Part shown: piece by piece, positions 11,345 to 23,800 of the stretch
Numbering within the stretch: position 1 is the first letter of the stretch
How the letters are laid out: every line of letters starts with the position of its first letter
Source of the DNA: Otatea glauca
Lineage: Eukaryota > Streptophyta > Magnoliopsida > Poales > Poaceae
Direction of reading: 5' to 3'
DNA length: 64,000 nt
Assembly: GCA_036346275.1 (NCBI GenBank)
Contig: CM070723.1
Coordinates: 46,516,743 to 46,580,742 of the forward strand
Position numbers and translations under genes: made by a program
The notes under the pieces: generated by a model
Seen by the model: the letters and a program-made list of their open reading frames with translations, nothing else
What the model was told of the DNA's origin: nothing
Databases searched by the model: none

Positions 11345-12713
11345 TGTTAGTGTTATGCCCTTGAGGCAATCATTTAGATGATTGTAACATGACTATGTTT
11401 ATGAATAATAATATGATTATTAGTCCAATGAATGTATATCATTGTATTGATCAACAAGTATGTGACTTGCTTATCAAGTTCTTTACTTATTGATGTAATT
11501 CGATAAATATCTCTGATCGGATATCATCGTATAGGACAACGATGAATAAATCAGCACATGTAGTGATCGACGATTATGCTTCATAGATCATGGGATATGG
11601 AGATATCATCTATACATTGTGGACGCATGTTGAAGAACATGAGTTAGATAGACCTGCAATGGGACACTGCGAGAATATTACATTCTTATGTGTCATCAGT
11701 GTATCTCATACATAGTAGATGTATGATCCTTAGACCTGAGATTGTCATATTCCCTACATGTGTAATAGTTTTCCTCGGGGCTATCAAACACTACTTCCTA
11801 ACAGGATAGTTATAAAGGTAGCTTTCATGTTTACTATAAAATGTGCAGAGGGAAGTGAGCATCAAGATGGAATTTGTCACTCCAATGAAACGGAGATATA
11901 TGACAAGACCACTCGTGTGATATGATTAAGGAAGTGCATGGCCATGCCGTGATTGAGGAGCCAATCACAACTTATTAATATATCACGGATACGAGAGATG
12001 GATTGAATCATCAAAGGATGACATGCTTCTCGCCTTGAGTTCAATCTTCATATACTTGGTAAAAGGATTATTACATGAGTACTTTTGATAGGTTCTGTCC
12101 GATTTGATCATAGTATGTTTGGGAGTTGGCATACTTTGCAAGGAGCCGCTACCAACTATTGGATTGAAAAGGAGTTTTTCGAATCCATGTCCAAACGTAC
12201 GTGAACCTGCAGGGTCACCCACTTAATGGGCTGGGACGCATTAATTTGGATTGGATCTGTAATTAATGGACCTCGTGGGCTTAGCACACTAATGGGCCCT
12301 GGTTTAGGGTTTTATCTCGTGGTTATATAAGGAGTGGAGGAGGGTGGGCGCAGGGTGTGCTTTTCACGGTTTAGAAGTGTTTCACCCGAAACCCTAGCCT
12401 CCTCCTCTCGCCGCCGCCGAGCGACTGTGTGCTTGCACACGACGCACGCGCTGCCCATCCTCGGACGTGTGGATCATCATGCGGTGACGCTCTCGCGATC
12501 AAGCGGCGTGGGAGGATGATCCACGGTGAGGCGAGGACGATCCACTCCATCGACGCAACGACTGCGGCGAGGACAATCCACTACATCGACACGCGAAGGA
12601 TTCCGCAATTGTGCATCTAGTGGTAATCTAATCTATGATCCCCTTCTTGCGAGTAGCTTTCTGGTTATGCGGTAGTTTTTTTGTGCTAGCGTAGCATACC
12701 GTGTTCCTCTTCA
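11345..12713 (+). mobile_element. Solo LTR, Angela/BARE-like Copia family (copy 1)
   Basis: A 1,369-bp LTR with start TGTTAGTGTTATGCCC and end TTCCTCTTCA, flanked by a perfect 5-bp target duplication GTTTC (11340-11344 and 12714-12718). It aligns along its length with the LTR at 14956-16448, including the shared 'CACTGCGAGAAT' and 'GGAGCC(G/A)CTACC' blocks. The start resembles LTRs of the Angela/BARE/WIS group of grasses (TGTTGGAAATATGCCCTAGA). A TATA box (TATATAAGG) lies near 12324. No internal domain remains, so it is a recombination remnant. Confidence 0.9.
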
Positions 12714-12718
12714 GTTTC

Positions 12719-13414
12719 CACACCCACAGTGCGATTACGGTAATCCGGTAAAGATTATTCAATCCACACATCCAGACACCACCGACTAGGTGTATTACAT
12801 ATACGACGTTATCATGTAAGTGAATGTTACGTATTGATATTTCACATTGCATATTGTATTTTAAATATCTCTAACTTTATTCATGCATAATGGTAGCCAT
12901 CAGAGCGTTGCTACTTCTTCCAATAGTTTGCAAGCTCGAAGAAGTACAATAGGGCATTCGTCCAGTAAAAATACACCCCAAAGGACATGGGAAAGCCCAA
13001 GAGGGGAGAAGACAAGAGAAAAGCATCGATAGTTCCTGATGCCATGCTGAATGTGAGGTTATTTTGGACTGAGACATGCCTGAATTGGACCCAGAACCAA
13101 TATTGGGCTTTCTTGTATAAGAAGCAATGGAGGAAGGCCAAAGTCCGCGCCTGCAAGGAAGACAAGGGAAAGGTATCGATGGACCCTGGTGCATAGGATG
13201 TAATATCACAAGCCTGAATTCTTCTCCATGCTCTGGCATTTTTTATTAGGATGCAACATCGCGTCGAGTAACCACCTAGACCCGGCCTCCTTCCTGTCGT
13301 TGCTCTTCCTGCCACCGTTCCTACCCTGTCACTATGCTCCCCATCACCACCATTGAACTCAGCATCCTGTTGCATTCCTGACCCCACCCAGCCTCCTCAC
13401 TGCTCTCGACATCA
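12719..13414. other. Host intergenic DNA, possible gene fragment
   Basis: Opposite-strand ORFs (12911-13387 minus, 12987-13196 plus) overlap completely, and neither matches a family I know. Short internal duplications make it look like old repetitive sequence. The GC-rich end (13260-13414) continues on the far side of the hAT element at 17375. Confidence 0.3.
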
Positions 13415-14955
13415 TCACCAGCTAGGGATGGCAATCGAATGGGTACCTCTGGGCACCACTGCCTCAGACCCAAACCCGAACTCGAACAAAGTACCACCCA
13501 CCCAAACCCACTAAGCTTCACGGGTACAGATCTATGCCCACGTTCGAACCCAATGGGTGCCCATGGGTAGGCAAACAACAAACTGAGAGCTAACATTGCA
13601 GTCATAACTGAAGCCATCTTACATTGCAACAAACAAATATGCCTCATAACTGAAGTCATCTAACATTGCAAAAACAGCTAATGAAGTCACCTAATGAAGT
13701 CTACTCTATAGCAAAAACAACTAATGAATTCATCTAAATTGGGTAGCAGGCTATGCTGAAAACAGAGAGTTAACATGGGTTATAGGTGACCAATGATACT
13801 CCAGTTTATTTCATTTAATCAGCACATCATGATGGCCTATAGGTGACCAATGATACTGCATGTTCAAGTACATACATATAAGATATTTGATGGCAAATAC
13901 TACACCAATACATTCTCTGATCCTCCAAGACATAGCAAAGCAAACGAAGAAACAGAGCATGCTAGGAGCGACAGGATACACAATAGCAATAAGGAAATAC
14001 ATGGACAAATAGAAACATATGATGCTTCAAATATTAACGGTCCTCAGTTCATAGACTCGGTGACAATGTGAAGGAGAAAATGAAGTATCAGACTCCGCAT
14101 GCCTCCTCTTGGTGGCATACTGGTATCATGGAGGATGTCAATGTCGACGCCGTCTTGCAGAAGTAGCTCACCGATAATTGCCAAAGGGAAACGATGAGTG
14201 TTCAAAGCATGCCCAACATGAATTCTTGATCATAATTCATTAGTGTCAGTGCTTATAATAGCGACTGTTATGGCTTAGGAAGTGCAACATTTTAGCAAAT
14301 AGTTAGCTTATCCCTATAATTGCAGGATCACCAATATATCCTAACTATCACTAGTTATCAGCAAAATGCACAGGATCTGAAAGACACAATGCTACGTATG
14401 GAGATACACTTGGTTACTTTTGCACACAAACATGTTCTATACATATTCTGTAACTTTTGTAAAAGACTGTTATACGAGAACATCATGTAGATGGTCAATA
14501 ATAGATCACATAACAAGGGACTAGAAGTATAAACACCCGAGACAACCAAAAATATATAACATTTAGCTACTGAATTCACAAAACTTGTTCCGTTGAATGC
14601 ATGAGACTAAAGTATGTAGTACCACTTGCCCTGAGGATTCTAAGTACCATAAAACTGATATCTTTACCAAACATCTATACACTTTCAGGAAAAATCAGAA
14701 GCACAGTTAAAAAGGCTTCAGACAACAAATAAATCTATGAATACATAAAGTTGATTATAACGTACAACATTGTCGCCCCATCCCTTGTTTCTTATATTGT
14801 TATTAAGATACCTAAATAGTATCAACACCACAACAAATCCATGCAACCACTTCATCTTGTGTTTTTGTTGCAGTTAGCTTCACATCAAAGATAGATTAAA
14901 ATGCCATCAGATGTAATACATTATTTCAGGGAGCATGCACTAGCCCACTAGTTCA

Positions 14956-16448
14956 TGTTGGAAATATGCCCTAGAGGCAATCATAGAGATGATTATATTT
15001 CCATAAATGTTCATAAACTATGATATTGTTCTTTGAATAACATCATGGATATTGATAAATAAGTACGTGACTTATTTGTGCAACTCTATATTCATCTTTA
15101 TGATGTTCATTCTAAAAAGTGATCCCTAGTCGATAAAAATATGAGGACACATATGAATAGACTAGCATATGTATTGGTTGATGACCATGTTTCACAGGTC
15201 ATAGATATGGAGATATCAAACTAATAATATGAACACATGTTGGAGAATATGGAGTTGGATCAACTCACTATGAGACACTGCGAGAATGTTGTATTCTTTC
15301 ATGTCATCAGTTGGTCTCATATACGATGTGTATGCTATATCCTTCGACTTGAGATTACCGCATGTTCTCAAGATACGTAATGGCTTACTTAGGGGTCGTC
15401 AAACGCTGCTCCATAACTGGGTAGTTATAAAGTTGGTTTTCGGATTTGTCATGAAATATGTTGCAAGGCATGGTCAATCAAGATAGGATTTGCCTATCCA
15501 TACAACGGGAGAGATATCTCTAGTCCTCTCGAGTGGTCGGATTCCGAAAAGCGCATGACCATGCTCATCGAATAAAGAGTTACTCGAGTCATCGAGTTAA
15601 AGAGTCAACTCGATGTATTCAGGGAATCCGAGTCACGGTATCGAGAAAGAGTGGTCGAGCCATCCAAACAAGGATGACGATAACTCACCTTGGGTTTGAC
15701 CAATATCGTGAGGCAAAAGAAAATGCATATAGGACATTGTTGAGGTTTGTCCAATCTTTACATGTACTTAGGAATCGACACGTCCTGCTAGGAGCCACTA
15801 CCGGTTATTGGTTGAGTAAGAGTATTCGAGCTATGTTTGGTCGAGTAGGAGTACTCGAGCTATGACTAGTTGAATAAGAGTATTCGAGCTATGTCTAGTC
15901 GAGTAGGAATACTCGAGCCATGTCCAAATGCACGTGAACCTATAGGGTCGCACGCTTAAGGGGCTGTAACCAAATCTGATAGGGATCCGAGTTTTAATGG
16001 GATTAGAGTTCCTAATAGGTTTCAAGGGTTGAAACCCAATATGGGACATCTATATAAAGGGAGGAGGTGATGGCTTCGAAGGTGAGAGCAACTACAATAG
16101 GAATTCGGAATTCTTGAAACCCTAGCTGCTACTCCTTCTTCGCCCAGAACCGCGCAGCTGGCGCTAGCACTCCAGCGCGCGGTGTTCCTGCCCCGTACTA
16201 CCTTGGAGGCGTTGCTGCAAAGCTTCAATGCTGGGACGATCCACAACCTACGATGCTCACAAGATGCTATCGAAGGAGGAGCGAGGCTAGTACGACTACA
16301 TCTGCACCACCGTGCTACATCGACTCTACTTTCGCTACGGGTCTACGCATCTAGTGGTAATTCTGTGATCTATAACTTGCAGTGGTTCCTTGGTTACGTG
16401 GTAGAAAATTTTGATTTTTCGCTAGAGTTGGCTACCCGTTCTCCTTCA
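14956..16448 (+). mobile_element. Solo LTR, Angela/BARE-like Copia family (copy 2), nested in hAT
   Basis: A 1,493-bp LTR that begins TGTTGGAAATATGCCCTAGA and ends CTCCTTCA, with a perfect target duplication GTTCA (14951-14955 and 16449-16453). The TATA box TATATAAAG is near 16051. It belongs to the same family as the solo LTR at 11345 but carries an extra tandem array (15811-15926). Confidence 0.92.
15811..15926. repeat. Four tandem 29-bp units inside solo LTR copy 2
   Basis: Units at 15811-15839, 15840-15868, 15869-15897 and 15898-15926 share the pattern GTYGARTARGARTAYTCGAG followed by CYATG. Each holds a near-palindromic GAGTACTCGAG-type core. Units 1 and 3 are closer to each other, as are 2 and 4, which suggests duplication of a two-unit block. 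The other solo LTR has a single diverged unit at the same place. Confidence 0.85.
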
Positions 16449-17374
16449 GTTCATACATCTAGAATCCAATAACTTAGAATTCATTAAACATTACAACACC
16501 AAATATAGCTTAGTACAAGCTAGATATAGCCATCTACACAAGATTTCGGCAAAAGGAAATAGCCTCCTCCACCATCACTAAGCACAAAGCATCAACTATC
16601 CCCAAATCTTCTAAACAAATTCATTTCCCAGTATTTATCTACAAAAACTCTGTCCACATCTTTACAAAATCAACCATATCTCTGCTGTCTCAAAGGGGGA
16701 GATGCCAGATGCGTCGTTACCTTTGGGCTTGGAGGAGGGTTGTTGCCGTGCTGTTCAGGAAGGGAGTGGAGGCCGGACAGCCGAAGGGTGTGCTTTGGGG
16801 TGGCAATAGGGGTGGGGGCCACGATAGGAGCTGGGGGGCTAACGAGACTCGGGAGCCGACTGCTTGACACGGTGGTTCGTCTTGTGGCCGCCAAGCACCT
16901 GGTAGGAGCCGAACGGAGCATCGAGCACTTGAACACAAAGTGCATCAGACAAAGAGCCAGGGGAGCTGGGCGACGATCTACCGGCTGAGGCACTGGGGGA
17001 ATCCGAGAATGGGGGTGTTGCGGCTGGCAGTTGGTTGGGCGGCGGGCGCAGTTAGGGTTTACGCAGGCATGAGGGGAATCGACGAATTGCCAATGGGTAA
17101 ATGGGCAATAAGGTTTGCGCAGACTATGCGGGACTGAGTTAAAGAGTAAAGTTAAAAGTTAAGGTTATGTGTATCTCTAAAAGTGGGGCCCACATGTTGG
17201 ATACGCATTGAGTACCCATGGGTACAAATTGATATCCACATCCATCCCATGATCTATCGGGTACCCAAACCCAAAAACCCATGGGTCTGAGGTGCTACCC
17301 GTGCCCACCCTTATCGGGTCGGGTACCCGCGGGTACCCCAACCCATGGGTAAAACTACCACCCCTATCACGAGC

Positions 17375-17441
17375 ACCTTCGCTGCCTGTTGCGCTTCCGC
17401 CGCCTCTACCCACCACCATCTCCCACGGTTGGCAGCGCTTC
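17375..17441. other. Host DNA between hAT and the 3.2-kb LTR
   Basis: GC-rich remnant of the same locus seen at 13260-13414 and 20648-20850. No coding frame is assignable. Confidence 0.4.
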
Positions 17442-18030
17442 TGTTAGGTCGAGGATGCCGACTAGAGGGGGGTGAATAGGCGGCTTTTAAAAATTTCCTC
17501 GTTAATTTCTACAAAGCAATTCACCCCTAACTATCCTAATACCAAAACCTTAACAAATATTAATGCGGAAGCGATAAACTAAGGTTTTGACAATTAAAGC
17601 CTAAATCAACTAGGCTCACTATGTGCACTAACTAATTATGTCTCTAACAATAATTGTAATTCTAAAGACAAGCAATCAATCAATTTAATTCTATGAATAT
17701 AAATTGCTTGAATATAAATAATGAAAACAATGCAAGCACAAGAGACACAATACTTTTTACCGTGGTGTTCGGAGACTTGCCGATCTCTCCTAGTCCACGT
17801 TGAGGTTAGCCCAAACGAATTGGACCGGCTCCACGAATTGAGCACTCACCTCGAATCCACTAGTGGTAGCTCCTTTTCCCTCTCGGGTAGGCGAGCTCCA
17901 ACCTTCACAAACTTTGTCGGGGCTTCTCACAACCTCCGTTGAGAGCTCCCGCGCACGACGTCGCTACACCGTCTAGGTGTCGGCAAACACCAAGAGTAAC
18001 AAATCAAGCCCTTCCACTTGAACTTCACCT

Positions 18031-20165
18031 AGTGCAACACATACACTTCTGGTGACCTCCTAAGTGCAACACATGCACTAGGATCCTCCTCAAGTGCAAC
18101 ACATGCACAAGAGGCTCTCAATCCACTTCCTAATTGCAACACATGCAATTAGGGCTCACTCTTAGATCAAGAAGCAAATGGAAGAGGGCAACACATACAC
18201 TCAACTCCTACAAACACCCAAATGCTCTAGCAACAGCAACAACTATAGCCTTTGCTCCCCAAGGCCTCCTTTTATAGCCTCCAAGCCAAAACTAGCCGTT
18301 GGGGAAGAATTGGGCAAAAGTCCAGCAAACCCGGTGCTACCGCCCTACTAGGCCCGGTAGCACCGGCCTCCTCGCCAACGGCTACAAAGCTAGCCGTTGC
18401 AGGAAATCCGGTAGCACCGGCCAACTGGGAGCGGTGCTATCGCTCGGGCGGTAGCACCGGCCTTCACCTCGGTAGCACTGGACCCAAGCCGAACACAAAA
18501 ACACCTCATCTGGATTTTTCACACCGGCCAGATGAGCGGTAGCATCGGAGGTCCGGTGCTACCGGCCTACCATGGGCGGTAGCACCGGACCGCCAATCCG
18601 CCCAAAAACATCCCTCTCTGGAATTTCCACATCGGCCAGAGGGGCGGTAGCACCGGACCGACCTGCAGTACATGCTCCCATAAGCGGTACTACCGGCCAG
18701 GAGGTGCTACCGGCCCTACATGGGCGGTACTACCGCCCATAAGGAGAAAACACGGTTTTTCACAAAAATTTTTCTCCAAACCATTAAAGATTTATTCTTT
18801 GAGCTATGTGAGGATCAACACATGATCAAAACATTATGCAAAACACATTTGCACATGTTAATGACATACTCCAAAGAATCTCATTAAGCACAACTTATTT
18901 GCAAAACACATTTGCCAATAAACCAAGAACTTATGAGATCAATCCTCTTAGCCATGTGATGATCAACACATGATCAAGTCAATTTGCAAAACACATTTGC
19001 AAACCCTATTCACATGCTCTAGGATCGAAACCCATAATCTCAAGTTCATTTGCAAAACACATTTGCAAATAACAACTCCAACTTATTTGCAAAACACATT
19101 CGCAAATAAACCATGAACCTATAAGATCAATCCTCTTAGCCATGTAAGGATCAACACATGATCCCGACACATTGCAAAACACATTTGAAAATGCCAACAC
19201 ATGCTCTAGGATCGAACCTCATAACTTCCAGCTTATTTGCAAATAACAAGTCAACACTTTGCAAAAACACATTTTGCAACTAAACCAAGCTTAGCCTTGT
19301 GATGATCAACACATGACCCAATCACAAGCTAAAATACCAAAGCATGAGCTCTCTATTTGCAACAAATGTAAATCTCTAGCACCATGCAAACAACCACAAC
19401 AAATTCAAGTGCATGAGCTCTCTATTTGCAACACATGCAAAACTTAGCTCCAAGCAAAAACCAAATCAAATAAGATTCAATTAAGATGCAAGCATGAGCA
19501 CCCTTATTTGCAGCACATGCAAATACTTAGCTCATACAAAATCCAATGCACAAGCTTCACCCATTTGTAACACATGCCAAATGGTTAGCTTCATGCAAAC
19601 ACCAAACAAGAGAGTGAGCTAGAGTGAACCGGATTGAGTTCATCAACACATGATGAAGCTCAAGCTAAAAGACTCAACCCCTCTTAATAGTACGGCGATC
19701 TAAACTAGACTCTTTAGCCTATCTAGTTATACCTTTGCCGCACACGATTCACTTGGAGCTTTTATGATTTTCAATCATCTTTTCTTCGGGATCAAATCTT
19801 CTTCTTCTTGTTCACCAACACATGATGAACCTTCTCTAACCCTTCTCTTTACTTTGGAATCACCTCTTGAAGCTCATGAACACATGATGACTTCTTCTTC
19901 TTCTTCTTCCCGATTCTTTATCATCTTGGACTCAACCTACTTCACAACTCATGGAAGATGTTAATCCAACAAACACGGTTGTCTCAATCATCACCGCACT
20001 CCATTAACACATAATGGATGCCTCCAAAATTGATTGAGCACAACCCAAATCGATTTGAAAGATTAATTGTGTCTTGAGTACTTTGAAGCAACTAATGCTT
20101 CATTATACTCAAGAACTTTTCGCTTGTCTTTAATCAACAAGGAACACCATCAACACATAATGAAA
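18031..20165. repeat. Scattered small hairpins with an ACACA loop
   Basis: This stretch has many short inverted repeats whose arms differ but whose 5-nt spacer is nearly always ACACA. Perfect-arm examples are 18063-18079 (AGTGCA), 18129-18153 (CCTAATTGCA, 10 bp), 18837-18853, 18960-18976 (TGATCA), 18983-19003, 19048-19070 (ATTTGCAAA), 19148-19164 (GGATCA), 19259-19279, 19425-19441, 19639-19657 (TTCATCA) and 20000-20018 (TCCATTA). Imperfect ones lie between them. Confidence 0.85.
18331..18735. repeat. Cluster of GCGGTAGCACCGG-type inverted words
   Basis: About 13 occurrences of GCGGTAGCACCGG or its reverse complement CCGGTGCTACCGC, some with GGTACTACC, lie within 405 bp (for example 18331, 18355, 18408, 18449, 18553, 18576, 18645, 18684, 18723). 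Both orientations alternate, so neighbouring words can pair. Other arms are also present: CAACGGCT/AGCCGTTG (18377-18400) and CTCATCTGG/CCAGATGAG (18506-18537). Confidence 0.85.
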
Positions 20166-20647
20166 TGTACTTTTATTGATTGAAAGACAATCGAACTCAA
20201 TTTAAATTTCATTTAAATTGATATGAGTATATATATAACTACACAAGTTTCATATACTCAAATGATTGTTTCAAAGTCTTGATCCTTTATATGTTATTTA
20301 GCAATAAGACATGGATCAATACTATTGAAACAACAAGTTAAATTATAAACTCCCCCTAGATGTGTGCATTCATGTAGTATATGAATTAGGAACATAATGC
20401 ACATATTTGGACTAAAGCAATGGAAGAGTTCATACTTTAACTTGAATCCTAAGTATGCATTAAGTCAATAGAGTGAATACAAGTGCATACCTTAGGTTTT
20501 CTATTTTCCATCCAAATATGAGACTAATAAGAATAAGGCTCAATTAAACATGTTAGTCTCATAATGATTAGATTTATCATTAAACAATGATTAAACATTA
20601 ATATTAAACCAATCACCAAAACTAATGGAGCTTGAACTTACAGCTTC

Positions 20648-20850
20648 ACAGCCTCACTACACCGCTGTCACTCCTCATCCACCGCTGACGCAAGCCCCGT
20701 CCACCCTAACTCGTTGTTGTCTTTGTCGTGCTGTCGCCCACCGCCGCCCACCACACTCTTCCAAATCAGTGGATGATGGTGCCACCACTGTCCTACCACC
20801 ACCGCCGAGCTGCCATCTCCCCCCTCCTTCCCTCTATAGCGGGGACACGG
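20648..20850. other. Host DNA between the 3.2-kb LTR and the chromovirus
   Basis: GC-rich, CCACCGCC-rich sequence. It continues after the chromovirus at 32739. An 85-residue open frame here runs into the LTR and has no family resemblance. Confidence 0.4.
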
Positions 20851-20855
20851 TGAAC

Positions 20856-23800
20856 TGTAACATCCCAAAATTTGGCTTATAATTTCGCTCACGTGCATTT
20901 TTGTGATTTTCTGAATTTATTGGATTTTTCCAGAAATTATCTAAATTTATTTTAATTAAGTATATTGAACCTTTGGTGAAAACTAAATATATATAGATAA
21001 AGTTAATATAAAGTTTTACCAAAAATATTTTATTTGAGCTCAGAATGTCTCAAAGTATTTATGAGAATTTTCTGGGATTTTTCCTGATATTTTAATTGCC
21101 TTAAATGAATTAATCTAATTTTGGGAATTATTTTAAATCAAAAAGCTTTTGAAAATCGAGTGAATAAGATTAGGCCAAGCCCAAAGATCGTCGTGCGGCG
21201 CGCCCATTCTTTGGCGCCCGTCACCGCTTTCGCCGCCGCTGCGTGTGACCGTTGGATGAAGATCGATGGTGCCTCCTTCGCGAAACCCTAGTGCCGCGAG
21301 CCGTTGGATCGAGATCAAGTGGTCGGGATCGCTTCGCGTTGTTTTGGTAAGTTTAGATCTCGTCTGTTGGATTTGGAAAGAGCGGATCGGATCGTATCGC
21401 TTCGGATCTAATCTTGGCCGCCATCTTGGATCGGACGGTCTCCGCCGTCGTCTCCGATTCGGTTTCGAATCCGCCGCCGCGCGTGATTTAGGGTTTCCTT
21501 CGGCGCATGCCGAGGCTATAAAGCCGGCCGCGCTCCGATGTTCCTCGTTCTCTTGCGCAGCCAAGAGCTCTAGCCTCTTCGCCTGTTTTCACGCCATCAT
21601 CGCCAGAGCTCGCCGTAGTTCTTTGCAGTGCCGCCGCGCGAGTTTTGCGCCATTCCGCCATTGTCGAGCATCCTCCCGCGAATCGGTTCCAGATCCGAAG
21701 TTCCTCGCGTCGTGTCGCGCCGAAGTCCGCCTTCTTCTCGCCGAGTCGCGCCGAAACGCCGTTCGGGTGGTCGTCTTCCTCCGCTCCGGTGCAAGCCCGC
21801 CGCCGTGTCTCGAGCCACAGATCCGTTGGATCTTCGCCAACCGCCCAGATCAAGCCACGCCGCTTCTTCATCGGTGTTTCGCTCGGGTAAATTTCTAACC
21901 ATTAGATCCGAATAGACGATCGGATTGAGCCACGTAGGGGTAGATCGGTGGCCGTCCGATCGTCGCGCAGATCGCGCGCGCCGCGTGTCGAGCATCGGCA
22001 CGCGCGGCGCGCAGCCAATCGATGCTTGGCCGCGTGTCGGGCGCGTGGTGCGAGGCGCCGTGGGCGCGCCCACGGTGGACCGAGAGGCGGTTCCGTGGAC
22101 CGGTCCATGGACCAGCGACGGTCGGTCACCGATTGGTCCGAGTCGGCTGACGTCGGCGTGCGCAATAAAGATCTTTTCCAATAGAAAATAATTTAGAAAA
22201 TCGAAATTCTATTTTCTGTATTTTGATTTATTCAAACTTCAAAAGGCTATATCTTTTGCATTTTAACTCGGATTTGAGTGATTCAAATTTCTAAAAATTG
22301 TAAAATCAATATCTATTTATTGGTGAATTTTATTTTATTTTTGGAGTTTGTTTGCTCTCTGGTTTGGTGTTTATTTGCTATTTTGGCATCGCAAGCGTAG
22401 ACGTTGAACCGCTCGGTGATCCGGAGGAAGACTCGTCGCCCAAGACCCAAACTCAGATCAAGACCAGCACTTACTCCAAGGCAAGTTGTGCTTTGATCAT
22501 GTTGCACCTAATTTTCACCAAATCGCTATTTTGTCTTTTAAACTTTATGCATGATAGTTTATGTGTATAAATGATTTCAATTAACTGGGAATTAGATAAT
22601 ATGCCTATTTGAATTAAACCATACCTTGTCAATTATATGCCATGATCTATTTGTCACCCTAGGATGTGGAATTATAGTTGATAATCAACATGGGCTAGTT
22701 AGATCGTCATAGATTGCTTAGCCATGCCACGTCATCACATGTGTCCGAATGTCGATACTTAATCTTGACTAATGGAATATGGAACAATGTTTATGAATTG
22801 GTGTATCATGTGTTGTCACACAATGATATCAAGTTGTCGTGGCGAGGAGGTCACACATCGGGATTGAAATGTTGATGGCATGTGGTGCTTGGTAATCAAC
22901 TGGGGTGGTAATGATTTTAGATTGAGGCAAGTGGCAAGGGCGGTGTGCTAAGGTGGGCCAGTTTGGCGGGGTATGTGGAAGTCTTGCCTTAATCACTTTA
23001 AGGACTTAACCTTGCAAGCCTTTGACTGAGTCTCTCTTGCAACCACGTGCTCGAATGGGACACCTATTTGAATAATTTGTGAAACCTAGATTTGATCTTG
23101 TCGTGGTGAATAGTGAGTCTCGGGTTACGGTTTAACTCACATGGCGCAAGAGGGCCCTGTTGTGGTGGTTTAACCCTTGATGTTGAAACCTTAGCGAGCA
23201 AGATCGGGTCTAGGTGTAGCATTGTAAAGGCTTTGTTATGATCACTCGCCTTGGTGGTGTTTGGTTGTATCGTGTGGGTAAAGTGCATAACCTCTGCAGA
23301 GTGTACAATCTATTCGAATAGCCGTACTCACGGTATTGGGCAATGCTAAGGAATTACAGTTAAGGGTTAGACTTTTGTTAAACAAAACCTATTGGGATGG
23401 CAAGGTGCCATGGAAAGTGGAAAATAATTTAGGATTGAGAAACTTGGTTACTTGTAAATCTGAATTTATTAATTAATGTATTTGTTTTATCGCTTTCCAA
23501 TCTATTTACTATATTCTTGTTAAATGTCGCATTGCAAAATAGCCATATTAGCCATTCCTTTGGATTAAGCCAAGCATATAGAATATTAGACTTGCATTGT
23601 TGTGCACAACTTGTTGAGTGCTTTATGTACTCACCCCAACAACAACAACTTCGTAAGAAGAGGAATCTATACCATTCATGGAGGAGGATTACTTGGATGT
23701 GAATGCTTAGGTCCGAGCCTCGTCGGTTGCTCGTGGCGAATCTGAGCGCCACCGCATTTATTCTATTTCCGCCGCTTCTCATTGATACTCTTTTTAAGCC

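Larger units (their letters stand above)
13423..17366. mobile_element. hAT-type DNA transposon, non-autonomous, interrupted by a solo LTR
   Basis: Ends TAGGGATGGCAA and (reverse complement of the right end) TAGGGGTGGTAG form terminal inverted repeats. Subterminal regions of about 150 bp hold many GGGTACC / CCCATGGGT motifs in inverted arrangement, including a shared CCTCAGACCCA. The 8-bp target duplication is nearly perfect: TCACCAGC (13415-13422) against TCACGAGC (17367-17374). Without the nested solo LTR the element is about 2.4 kb. I find no transposase. The GC-rich part at 16710-17100 has short frames only. Confidence 0.8.
17442..20642 (+). mobile_element. 3.2-kb solo LTR of an unclassified long-LTR retrotransposon
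   Basis: The sequence starts TGTTAGGTCGAGGATGCC, with the 'AGAGGGGGGTGAATAGGCG' phrase familiar from grass repeats, and ends CTTGAACTTACA. A perfect 5-bp target duplication GCTTC flanks it (17437-17441 and 20643-20647). There is no internal direct repeat and no gag/pol, so a solo LTR is the simplest reading. A non-coding LARD-type element or another TG...CA element with 5-bp duplications cannot be excluded. It carries two unusual hairpin-rich blocks annotated separately. Confidence 0.8.

Noticed and set aside
12911..13387. 158-codon minus-strand frame with hydrophobic segments
   Set aside because: It overlaps an opposite-strand frame, contains an internal duplication and resembles no family I know.
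15811..15926. Regularly repeated 29-bp units that look like a CRISPR array
   Set aside because: The units are directly adjacent, with no spacers, and lie inside a plant LTR with a target duplication.
13423..17366. Search for a transposase in the TAGGG-ended hAT element
   Set aside because: Only short frames are present. The single larger minus-strand frame (16670-16993) is Pro/Ser-rich low complexity.
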